Origin: Sphingobacteriaceae bacterium GW460-11-11-14-LB5
Lineage (GTDB): Bacteria > Bacteroidota > Bacteroidia > Sphingobacteriales > Sphingobacteriaceae
Length of the DNA stretch: 64,000 bases
Assembly (NCBI GenBank): GCA_002151545.1
Contig: CP021237.1
Coordinates: 3,100,001-3,164,000, forward strand
Reading direction: 5' to 3'
The position numbers and the translations under genes were made by a program. The notes below the pieces were generated by a model. It was given only the letters and a program-made list of their open reading frames with translations, was not told the origin of the DNA and searched no databases. Numbering within the stretch: the first letter of the stretch is position 1; each line of letters starts with the position of its first letter. Below are positions 38,032 to 45,126 of this stretch, in pieces.

Positions 38032-40263
38032 CTAAGCACCTAATTCCAACTGGTTTTTTACCAGATTAAAGTATTCACCCCTCATTTTTGTCAGTTCAGC
38101 ATGTGTACCTTGTTCTACAATCATTCCTTTATCAACCACCACAATATTATGAGCATTTTTTACGGTACTTAAACGGTGGGCAACTACAACTACGGTTCTT
38201 CCCTTAAAAAATTCTTCCAGGTTATCCATAATTACGCTTTCATTATTGGCATCAAGGGCATTGGTGGCCTCATCAAAAAAGATATAGGCTGGGTCTTTAT
38301 AAACTGCACGTGCAATTAAAATCCGTTGTTTCTGCCCTGCACTAATTCCATTGCCTTCAGCACCAATTTTGGTATTTAATCCCAAAGGCAAACTTTCGAT
38401 CAGATCTTCAATATTGGCCATCTTAATCGCATGCTGTAGCCTGGCTGGATCAGGATATTCATCTGCCACTGCAATATTTTTGGCAATGCTATCAGAAAAG
38501 ATAAAACCATCCTGCATTACTGTACCGCATTGCATGCGCCAATAGCCATAACCGATTTGATCAAGGTAGCTTGATCCGACCTTGATATCTCCTTTTTGAG
38601 GGCTGTAAAATCTCAGCAAAAGTTTTAGTATCGTCGTTTTCCCACTACCACTCATACCGACTATAGCAGTGGTTTTTCCGTGAGGGATATTTAAATCTAT
38701 TCCTTTTAACACAGGCTCATTACCAGCACCAGGATAAGTAAAACTTACATTATTGATCAATATACTTTGGTTTGCCGGAAGCTCCTTTAAAAAGCTTCTT
38801 GTCAACGGTTCTTCATCCTCCATTTTATGAATTTCATTTAGCCTTTCTAAACTAATTTTGGCATCCTGAAAAGATTGTATAAAACCCAATAATTGCTCAA
38901 TCGGACTGTTTACCTGCCCTACTATATACTGCACGGCCATCATTCCCCCCAGTGTAAGATCACCATCTATTACTGATTTAGCGACCAAAAAAGTAATCAG
39001 GATATTTTTACCTTCATTAATGAAAAATGCTCCTGCCTGCTGAAACTGCCCCAAAGAAAGGCTTTTAATACTAAACTTAAATAATCCTGCCTGCAAACGC
39101 TCCCACTCCCAACGTTTTTGCTGCTCACAATTATTCAACTTTATTTCCTGCATCCCGCCAATTAACTGTACCACACTACTCTGGTTTTTTGATGAGATAT
39201 CAAAGCGCTTAAAATCCAAATCTCTGCGCCTTTTTAAAAAAGCCATTACCCATAGGGAATAGAGTACACTACTTACTAAGAATATGATAAATATGTTGAT
39301 GTTGTAATAGGCCAGTATAATGGTAAATATTACCAAATTAAACATAGAGAATATGGTATTCAAAGTAGACCCGGTCAAAAAGCTTTCAATTCTTTGCTGA
39401 TCATTCATCCGCTGCATAATATCCCCTGTCATTTTAGTATCGAAAAAGCTCATGGGCAGTTTCATCAGCTTGATCAAAAAATCTGTCAGAATAGAAATAT
39501 TGATCCTTGTACTAACATGCAGTAAAATCCAAGAACGGATAAAATCTACACTCATCCGTCCTAAAAACAACATGGTCTGTGCAATCAGGATGATGTAGAT
39601 GAAGTTAAGGTTTTTGGTATTGATACCGATATCAACCACAGCCTGTGTAAGGAAAGGTACAATGAGCTGCAATAAGGTACCAACCCCTAAGCCTACAAAC
39701 AACTGACCAATTAGTTGTTTGTAACGATAAAGGTAACGCAATAAAAAAGTAAAGTTAATACCTTCATTTTTATCTCCTTCCTGATCATAAAATGCCGGAC
39801 TTGGTGAAAGTATTAACGCAATCCCCTGGCTATGTCCATTATCATGTGTACTTAACCAGTGCCGTACAAATTCACTTTGATTATACACAATTAAACCCTT
39901 ACCCGGATCGGCAACATAATATTTGTCTCCTTTAACTTTATAGAGTACTACAAAGTGATTTTGGTTCCAGTGCAGAATTACCGGCAGCTCTGTTTCCAAA
40001 AGTTGATCCAAAGTCAATCTACTTCCTAAAGTACGGAAGCCTATCTTTTCAGCAGCCTCGCTAATGCCCAACATGGAAACACCTTCGCGATTGATGCCAC
40101 TGATTTCTCTTACCCTTTGAAGCGTAAAATTTTTACCATAATGTTTGGCCACCATACGCAGGCAGGTAGGGCCACAATCCATTTGATCGGGTTGTTTATA
40201 GTGGGTGAAGTTTTTCAATATAGATATATTATATGGTGCTTTTATCAGGAACAATTTGTTCAT
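38032..40263 (-). CDS. C39 peptidase-containing ABC exporter (PCAT) for double-glycine leader peptides
   Basis: This enzyme cuts the leader after the Gly-Gly and pumps the mature peptide across the inner membrane. Residues 20-150 are the C39 peptidase with Cys30 (QMDCGPTCL), His103 (NQNHFVVLY) and Asp119 (VADPGKG), all in place. A six-helix membrane domain covers about 175-450. The nucleotide-binding domain has Walker A GMSGSGKTT, signature ISAGQKQR (a mild variant of LSGGQ), Walker B YIFFDEATNALD and H-loop VVAHRLS. The 743 residues are typical. A GG-leader peptide gene lies 4.4 kb upstream on the same strand, with glycosyltransferases between, so the cargo may be glycosylated before export. 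Confidence 0.95.
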   Translation of the reverse strand: MNKLFLIKAPYNISILKNFTHYKQPDQMDCGPTCLRMVAKHYGKNFTLQRVREISGINREGVSMLGISEAAEKIGFRTLGSRLTLDQLLETELPVILHWNQNHFVVLYKVKGDKYYVADPGKGLIVYNQSEFVRHWLSTHDNGHSQGIALILSPSPAFYDQEGDKNEGINFTFLLRYLYRYKQLIGQLFVGLGVGTLLQLIVPFLTQAVVDIGINTKNLNFIYIILIAQTMLFLGRMSVDFIRSWILLHVSTRINISILTDFLIKLMKLPMSFFDTKMTGDIMQRMNDQQRIESFLTGSTLNTIFSMFNLVIFTIILAYYNINIFIIFLVSSVLYSLWVMAFLKRRRDLDFKRFDISSKNQSSVVQLIGGMQEIKLNNCEQQKRWEWERLQAGLFKFSIKSLSLGQFQQAGAFFINEGKNILITFLVAKSVIDGDLTLGGMMAVQYIVGQVNSPIEQLLGFIQSFQDAKISLERLNEIHKMEDEEPLTRSFLKELPANQSILINNVSFTYPGAGNEPVLKGIDLNIPHGKTTAIVGMSGSGKTTILKLLLRFYSPQKGDIKVGSSYLDQIGYGYWRMQCGTVMQDGFIFSDSIAKNIAVADEYPDPARLQHAIKMANIEDLIESLPLGLNTKIGAEGNGISAGQKQRILIARAVYKDPAYIFFDEATNALDANNESVIMDNLEEFFKGRTVVVVAHRLSTVKNAHNIVVVDKGMIVEQGTHAELTKMRGEYFNLVKNQLELGA

Positions 40264-40400
40264 TTTTCCCTTTTGGGTACTAAATTTTTCAATGTTAAAT
40301 CAATAATTTTATCTAAAATATATGTATTTGATGCTTTACCCTTTGCAGAAATTCCGTTCCAATTAGAACCCGCTCTATAATAGAAAAATGTATTATCCAT
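40260..40400 (-). CDS. possible 46-residue protein translationally coupled to the exporter gene
   Basis: An ATG at 40400 opens a 46-codon frame whose TGA overlaps the exporter ATG as ATGA, the usual sign of translational coupling. The product begins MDNTFFYYRAGSNWNG and ends KNLVPKREK; it is basic, lacks cysteine and has no Gly-Gly site, so it is not an obvious second precursor. I do not recognise it. It may be a real small accessory protein, or a chance frame that passes ribosomes to the exporter gene. Confidence 0.4.
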   Translation of the reverse strand: MDNTFFYYRAGSNWNGISAKGKASNTYILDKIIDLTLKNLVPKREK

Positions 40401-40501
40401 AATTATATCATATGCCCAAGCCCAAAATCAGAAATAGAAAAGATTGATACAATACTCTAACTCCCAGAGGTAACAATTCAATATTTTGAAACATTTCATT
40501 T

Positions 40502-41224
40502 CTATTTTGCTAAAAAATTAGACCTTAAAAAATCATGACCACCAAGCTTATTTTTATTTAGAATCAAAATCTTTTTTTCAAATGGTAACGCCAGTCCCTC
40601 AGGATATCCGTATGCCGGGCTTAATTTTTTAACAAGTCGATGAAGCAAATACCTATTCAAATGCGATTCATCGTGCCAAACAGCGATAATACCTTTCTTC
40701 AAATCTTTTTCAATTCGGTAAGCCAATGCTTCTATTAATTTAATGTAAGCGCGGGACCTGCCGCCGTTAAATCCGCCCATAAAATAATATTTGCCTCTAT
40801 TTCTCTCAACATATGCTAGAGATTTGGGATTTTCTTCGTATGTAAAATTTTCTCTTGATTGATTGTGAAAACCTGGGTGCACAACTGCGATTAAATCTTC
40901 TTTTTTGGGCAAAATAGTTTCGTCAATTACTGCAACACATTTCATATTTGCATTTAAAAAAAATACATAATCAAATTTTGTTAGTTGATCTTTAATTTCA
41001 TAAAACATATGAAACCTCAACAGTGTATCAAATGGCCAACCCAAATGCTTTTGTTCAATGAGATGTACCCTTTTGTTAATTGGTTTTATTTTTATATTCT
41101 GATCAGTAAATACAAAATAGTGCTTGGTAATTTTGGGCAAAAAATAGTTTTCCATCGATTGGAAAAAACCATCCCAAAACATAGCGTATTTGCCAGTACA
41201 GATATATAGAATAGCAATCTTCAT
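40502..41224 (-). CDS. GT6-family glycosyltransferase (ABO / alpha-1,3-Gal(NAc)T type)
   Basis: This family 6 glycosyltransferase is related to the histo-blood group A/B transferases, which add alpha-1,3-GalNAc or Gal to Fuc-alpha-1,2-Gal. WHDESHLNRYLL at residues 183-194 holds the family's catalytic-site Glu (E186), and LGWPFDTLLRF lies at 61-71. The usual DXD metal motif is replaced by NAN (residues 91-93, FLNANM), as in bacterial GT6 enzymes that work without metal. The 240 residues are soluble, with no membrane anchor, as in the bacterial forms. Its ATG overlaps the TGA of the GT11 gene, so the two are coupled, and GT11 would supply its expected acceptor. Which sugar it uses cannot be read by eye. 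Confidence 0.9.
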   Translation of the reverse strand: MKIAILYICTGKYAMFWDGFFQSMENYFLPKITKHYFVFTDQNIKIKPINKRVHLIEQKHLGWPFDTLLRFHMFYEIKDQLTKFDYVFFLNANMKCVAVIDETILPKKEDLIAVVHPGFHNQSRENFTYEENPKSLAYVERNRGKYYFMGGFNGGRSRAYIKLIEALAYRIEKDLKKGIIAVWHDESHLNRYLLHRLVKKLSPAYGYPEGLALPFEKKILILNKNKLGGHDFLRSNFLAK

Positions 41225-42081
41225 AACTTAATCCACTCTTTAGGCAAAATCCCATCAATATTTTTACTGTGATTGAACCATTTTTTTGGGGTAATTACTA
41301 TTTTATTCGGATTATTATTTAACCATGCCCCCCACCAGCTAAAAGTGCTGTTGGCTATTATATTGTGCTTGCATAAACTCATTAGATACATATCCAAATG
41401 GCATTTATTTTTTTTATTGGTTTCTACATATTGGATATTATTTACTTGTCCCAAATTTTGTTTCGCCCAATGCATATCGTCCGTAAAAATATAAAACCAT
41501 GGTTCATTGGTCTTCATTTCGATATATTCAATTGCATTTGCATAATACTCTAGCCCCAAATTCAAGTGGATTGGCGATTGCAAATAATCACCTCTTCGTA
41601 TATGAATACTAACAGCATTACTATCTAAGATCTGTTTTTTATTTGCTAGATTTCCTAAATCTGCTTTTTCTAATTCCCTAAATCTGAATTGATGTCGAAC
41701 TTCGTTTTCAATTTTCTTAAAATAATTAACGTTTTGCCAGTAACCTGAAAAATGAGCGCCGTCCAGATTTGCTAAATCAGGATTATAGCTAGACTCTTCT
41801 TCTAATACCTCCTCAATGATAAATTTGTCGGACTTTAACCTATAGCCTAAGTTGCCAACTTCATCTTTTATCGCTTCTATAAAATAGAAAACATCTCTTT
41901 TATTTGCTTTTGCAATATTAATATTGAATGCTTTATCCAACCAATAACCACCATGTCTATTATCGCTATCGTAATACGAAAGATCGAATTTTACTTCTTT
42001 ATTTCCTAACATATGTATCAAAGCAAAAGCATATTGAAACATTTGGTTACCTAGCCCCCCCATAAGTTTGATGATGACCAT
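41221..42081 (-). CDS. GT11-family alpha-1,2-fucosyltransferase
   Basis: This enzyme transfers L-fucose from GDP-fucose to the 2-position of galactose, making an H-type end. The GT11 motifs are all visible: MGGLGNQMFQYAFA at residues 7-20, HIRRGDY at 160-166 (donor-binding), and NSTFSWWGAWL at 244-254. The 286 residues are full length. The gene begins directly at the stop of the upstream GT25-like gene and overlaps the downstream GT6 gene by 4 bases. The Fuc-alpha-1,2-Gal product is exactly the acceptor of ABO-type GT6 enzymes, so the two probably act in sequence. Confidence 0.95.
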   Translation of the reverse strand: MVIIKLMGGLGNQMFQYAFALIHMLGNKEVKFDLSYYDSDNRHGGYWLDKAFNINIAKANKRDVFYFIEAIKDEVGNLGYRLKSDKFIIEEVLEEESSYNPDLANLDGAHFSGYWQNVNYFKKIENEVRHQFRFRELEKADLGNLANKKQILDSNAVSIHIRRGDYLQSPIHLNLGLEYYANAIEYIEMKTNEPWFYIFTDDMHWAKQNLGQVNNIQYVETNKKNKCHLDMYLMSLCKHNIIANSTFSWWGAWLNNNPNKIVITPKKWFNHSKNIDGILPKEWIKL

Positions 42082-42741
42082 TTATAAATTAGAATATTTT
42101 AAATAAGCTTCCTGAATTCTCTGTAACCTTTCTTCGGTTCTTTTAAACATATCTTGCACCAAACCGGGCTGTTCATTGTGCATTGGGGTAATATCTGAAT
42201 ATCCAAAATCTTTTTGCCGAGAAATAAAGGGATATAGCACCATTTTATGGCTGGTTAACCCTGCTAAAACCAAATCTGCAACATCTGTTTTTTTAAATTT
42301 ATAGTTTAGGATTTTTTTATATATTTTTTTATAGACTACAATAAATTGAGTAGATAAAAACGTATTGAGCCAATATCTATTTTTAGTTAATGGTACAACT
42401 TGTCCATAGCCGCCAATCCCACCAGAGAGAATATCAGCACCTTGGTCATGAGCTTCAATAATATTTTGGATCAAATAATCCTTACAATAATGAGCTGTAA
42501 ATTCGTGATCGTCCTCACATATGACAATTACATCATCATCATTTATTATAGCCATTTCTGTGATTTTAACTATACTCTGCCATAAGCCTATTGCTCCAAT
42601 TTTATGTTCACAAGCCTCAACAAGTTGAACGTTAAACTCTGGCCTGGCTTTAAATTGTCGTAAAATATGGTGTAATCTTTCATTCCGGCTTTTAAGATTG
42701 ATCACATATGTAGGTAAGATAATATCTTCGTGATTACTCAT
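42082..42741 (-). CDS. GT25-like glycosyltransferase, second copy
   Basis: This family 25-like glycosyltransferase belongs to the group that includes lipooligosaccharide galactosyltransferases and collagen galactosyltransferases. The start TYVINLKSRNERLHHI is the family's opening strand, VICEDDHEF carries the acidic metal/nucleotide site, and the region KKTDVADLVLAGLTSH and PFISRQKDFGYSDIT is shared with the neighbour. The 219 residues are soluble. It overlaps the upstream paralogue by 8 bases and abuts GT11. It could start or extend a glycan on a peptide or on a lipid carrier; position alone suggests the peptide. Confidence 0.78.
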   Translation of the reverse strand: MSNHEDIILPTYVINLKSRNERLHHILRQFKARPEFNVQLVEACEHKIGAIGLWQSIVKITEMAIINDDDVIVICEDDHEFTAHYCKDYLIQNIIEAHDQGADILSGGIGGYGQVVPLTKNRYWLNTFLSTQFIVVYKKIYKKILNYKFKKTDVADLVLAGLTSHKMVLYPFISRQKDFGYSDITPMHNEQPGLVQDMFKRTEERLQRIQEAYLKYSNL

Positions 42742-43387
42742 ATAGGTTTGGCTTATAAAATTGCTTTACTCTATTTAAACTATTAAGAACCATACTAGCT
42801 TTTTCAAAAATTTGGGTAACATACCCCTCTTTATTATTTTTAATGGTTACATCAGAATAGCCAAATTCTTTTTGGATAGATATAAATGGATATATTAAAA
42901 ACTTATTGGGTGTTAAATCAGCAATTTTTCGATCTGCTACATCCTGTTCCATAAATTTAGCCTCTAAGATGTTTCTAAAGAATTTTCTAAATATTATCGC
43001 AAATTGCAAACCGGTAAACTGGTCTACCCAAAATAAGTCATCAGAAACTTCTAGGACGTCACTAAACCAGCTAACCCCGCCTAATAAGACGTCTGCATCT
43101 TTTTCCTTTGCAGCGACTATCTTGCTAAACAAAAAATCATTTGAATAATGCTTTGTAAATTGATGATCATCCTCGCAGATCAGGATATATGATTCATCTT
43201 TTGATACTAAATTTTCAATTATATGTTTAATGGTACTCCATAACCCTAATGCCCCATTTTTATTTTCAATAGCATTTATAATTTGTAAGTTAAATTCTGA
43301 TTTTTTATTAAATTCTTTAAATGCATGACATTTACGATCAGTCCGTTTTTTAAGGTTAATGATAAAAGTAGGAATGTTTTTTTTCAT
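42734..43387 (-). CDS. GT25-like glycosyltransferase, first copy
   Basis: This is a tandem paralogue of the next gene. It opens with TFIINLKKRTDRKCHA, has LICEDDHQFTKHY as the acidic site, and QDVADRKIADLTPNKFLIYP and QKEFGYSDV towards the end. The ATG at 43387 gives 217 residues; a TTG at 43402 would add five. With its neighbour it heads a tightly packed run of four glycosyltransferase genes with overlapping ends, so the four very likely act on one product. The acceptor is unknown. Confidence 0.78.
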   Translation of the reverse strand: MKKNIPTFIINLKKRTDRKCHAFKEFNKKSEFNLQIINAIENKNGALGLWSTIKHIIENLVSKDESYILICEDDHQFTKHYSNDFLFSKIVAAKEKDADVLLGGVSWFSDVLEVSDDLFWVDQFTGLQFAIIFRKFFRNILEAKFMEQDVADRKIADLTPNKFLIYPFISIQKEFGYSDVTIKNNKEGYVTQIFEKASMVLNSLNRVKQFYKPNLYE

Positions 43388-43699
43388 ATTCGGAGTCTTC
43401 AAAATTATATTTTATTCATCAAGAGTTCAGATTAAGATGTTAGACTAATTAACATTAGGATAAAAAGCCTGCACTTATAAGAAATATATAGTTTATTTTA
43501 TTGTAAGTTAAAGATCAAGATCCCATTTTATTTTAAATCACATAACCACTTCGCTACTAAACACTTAGGCTATTTATTATTGGACTGACTTAAATATGAG
43601 ATGTTCCTTAATTAGGTCTATGATAAAAGTTAAAACTGAAATACTAACACGATTAGTTTTTACTTCCATGACCAATTTCATTCATAAAATCATTTTAGG
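43388..43699. other. intergenic, AT-rich, no gene seen
   Basis: These 312 bases lie between the aspartic protease gene and the glycosyltransferase run. Only very short frames occur and none has a Gly-Gly leader. An internal promoter for the glycosyltransferase genes could lie here, but no clear TTG/TAnnTTTG pair was found. Confidence 0.45.
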
Positions 43700-44644
43700 T
43701 TAAGGTTTTGTAATGTATATCATGTTCTTATTAAAAGATATGTATATATGTCCAAATTTTCTTAAAATATAATTTCCAATTAAAGATGGTTCTGCGGCGG
43801 TCATCCCAGTTTTATTGGTGTGAAAAAATACTGAAGGTGTATCTATCTTAAATTTTCCTATTTTGATAGCCTTAAGTGTTGCAAAGTGACCAGTCATTAC
43901 TTCTCCTTTCATTGTAGTCCCTTCTCTTTTGATCTCAGGTTTTAGATTTATTCCATATAAAAGGTTGTGTTTTTTAACTAATCGTGTAGAGAAACCGATC
44001 GTACCTCCACTCGCCCCTAAATCAATAATACATCTTTCTTTAAAACTATCCCCTCTTTGAGTATAAAAGGTTGCGAGAACTTCGTATCGTAATTTAGATT
44101 TATCAACTGGGTTTATCCTTATACTATCTATTAGTTTATTTTTATTTGAGATGTTCCCCTTATTAAAGGAAATGGTATTATTAAAATAATTTATTTCAAC
44201 TATATAGTTTTTCATAAACTCCATTCCGATTAACAATTCTGCTTTGTCCCCAATTATTCTTTTCATGTCGATAATAGCATGCGACTTAGACACTCCATTT
44301 ACTTTTCCAAAAGCAAACGTAATTAACATTCTTTGAAACTTATTTTCTTCTTCGGCACTTTGAACTCTTTTATATCTGGTATTATTTGGCCCTTGCTCAA
44401 TCTTGGTTAGGCCAATTCTTTGAGCAAATGTAGAATCGCATATCAAGGTGTATGGTGCCCCGGTGTCCAATATAAAATTTACATTAATTGTATCTTGAAT
44501 AGTACCTTTAAAAATAATATGTCCTCCAGACATAACTACAGGCATACTGTTAGATTTAGAAATATTGTTAACTGGTAAGTTATTATTCTGACATCCAATT
44601 AAAATTAATATAAGAAAAAACAAAAATTCGAATTTATTATTCAT
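43700..44644 (-). CDS. retropepsin-like aspartic protease lipoprotein
   Basis: This lipoprotein has the lipobox LILIGC and two retropepsin-like halves. The first has the active-site triad FILDTGAPYT at about residue 65 of the shortened form; the second has CIIDLGASGGTIGF, where DLG replaces DTG. Family proteins in Bacteroidota are predicted aspartyl proteases, but few have been tested. The ATG at 44644 is chosen because the lipoprotein signal begins there; an upstream start at 44740 would overlap the precursor gene. It lies 64 bp after the GG-leader peptide gene, so it may cut, recycle or give immunity to that peptide. This role is inferred from position only. Confidence 0.82.
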   Translation of the reverse strand: MNNKFEFLFFLILILIGCQNNNLPVNNISKSNSMPVVMSGGHIIFKGTIQDTINVNFILDTGAPYTLICDSTFAQRIGLTKIEQGPNNTRYKRVQSAEEENKFQRMLITFAFGKVNGVSKSHAIIDMKRIIGDKAELLIGMEFMKNYIVEINYFNNTISFNKGNISNKNKLIDSIRINPVDKSKLRYEVLATFYTQRGDSFKERCIIDLGASGGTIGFSTRLVKKHNLLYGINLKPEIKREGTTMKGEVMTGHFATLKAIKIGKFKIDTPSVFFHTNKTGMTAAEPSLIGNYILRKFGHIYISFNKNMIYITKP

Positions 44645-44708
44645 ATTTCCATATATTATCAACCCGTGGTTATTAACAACAACCACAGGTTGAATAGGGA
44701 TTGAAAAA

Positions 44709-44975
44709 TTACGGGCGTATAATAACACCCCACTCACCACTCACACCTGATCCATTGTAGGCAGGATATATTGCATTACATGCAGCTGTAGCATCGCCAC
44801 TAATCGAAGACCTACACCAATCCTCCTTGCCACCTGGAGTTGTACAAGAGAGATAATAGTTTTCCTGACAATTACCAATACCACTTCCTGTTCCTCCCAT
44901 TACTTTTTTTAATTGCGCCCTGGTCAGTACTTCACCTTTCTTAAAGGCATTTGGTTTTAAACTTAATTTTTTCAT
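44709..44975 (-). CDS. double-glycine leader precursor peptide with four-cysteine core
   Basis: This 88-residue precursor has a 28-residue leader, MKKLSLKPNAFKKGEVLTRA followed by QLKKVMGG, which matches the Bacteroidota class of leaders ending in a helical LTRxQLKxVxGG part. Cleavage after GG by the C39 exporter would release a 60-residue peptide that starts TGSGIGNC. The core has four cysteines (core positions 8, 16, 26, 38), so two disulfides are possible, and many Ser, Thr, Gly and Asn as possible glycan sites, including one NGS sequon. It sits 151 bp after a disulfide-forming VKOR-thioredoxin gene. I do not recognise the core. It could be a bacteriocin, a signal or a surface-linked peptide. 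Confidence 0.88.
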   Translation of the reverse strand: MKKLSLKPNAFKKGEVLTRAQLKKVMGGTGSGIGNCQENYYLSCTTPGGKEDWCRSSISGDATAACNAIYPAYNGSGVSGEWGVIIRP

Positions 44976-44978
44976 TGT

Positions 44979-45083
44979 TTAATGCTTAAATTTGGTTTTA
45001 AAGTTTTTGTAGCCCTTCCAAGCTGGGTTACTTATGGCTCCATGTATTTTATAACCACATGGTAGTTCACTGGGGCAGTACAT
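44979..45083 (-). CDS. possible 34-residue two-cysteine peptide just before the precursor gene
   Basis: An ATG at 45083 opens a short frame that stops 3 bases before the precursor ATG. It begins MYCPSELPCGYKIHGAISNP and ends in a basic tail FKTKFKH. It has no leader or Gly-Gly site of its own. It may be a tiny real gene, a leader frame that couples translation to the precursor, the remnant of another precursor, or chance. Confidence 0.2.
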   Translation of the reverse strand: MYCPSELPCGYKIHGAISNPAWKGYKNFKTKFKH

Positions 45084-45126
45084 TTCGAACTGGCTGCCCC
45101 TCTTTTGTACAAAACGGTTTGTCCCT

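Noticed and set aside
40260..40400. The 46-residue frame as a second GG-leader precursor
   Set aside because: There is no Gly-Gly, no leader helix motif and no cysteine.
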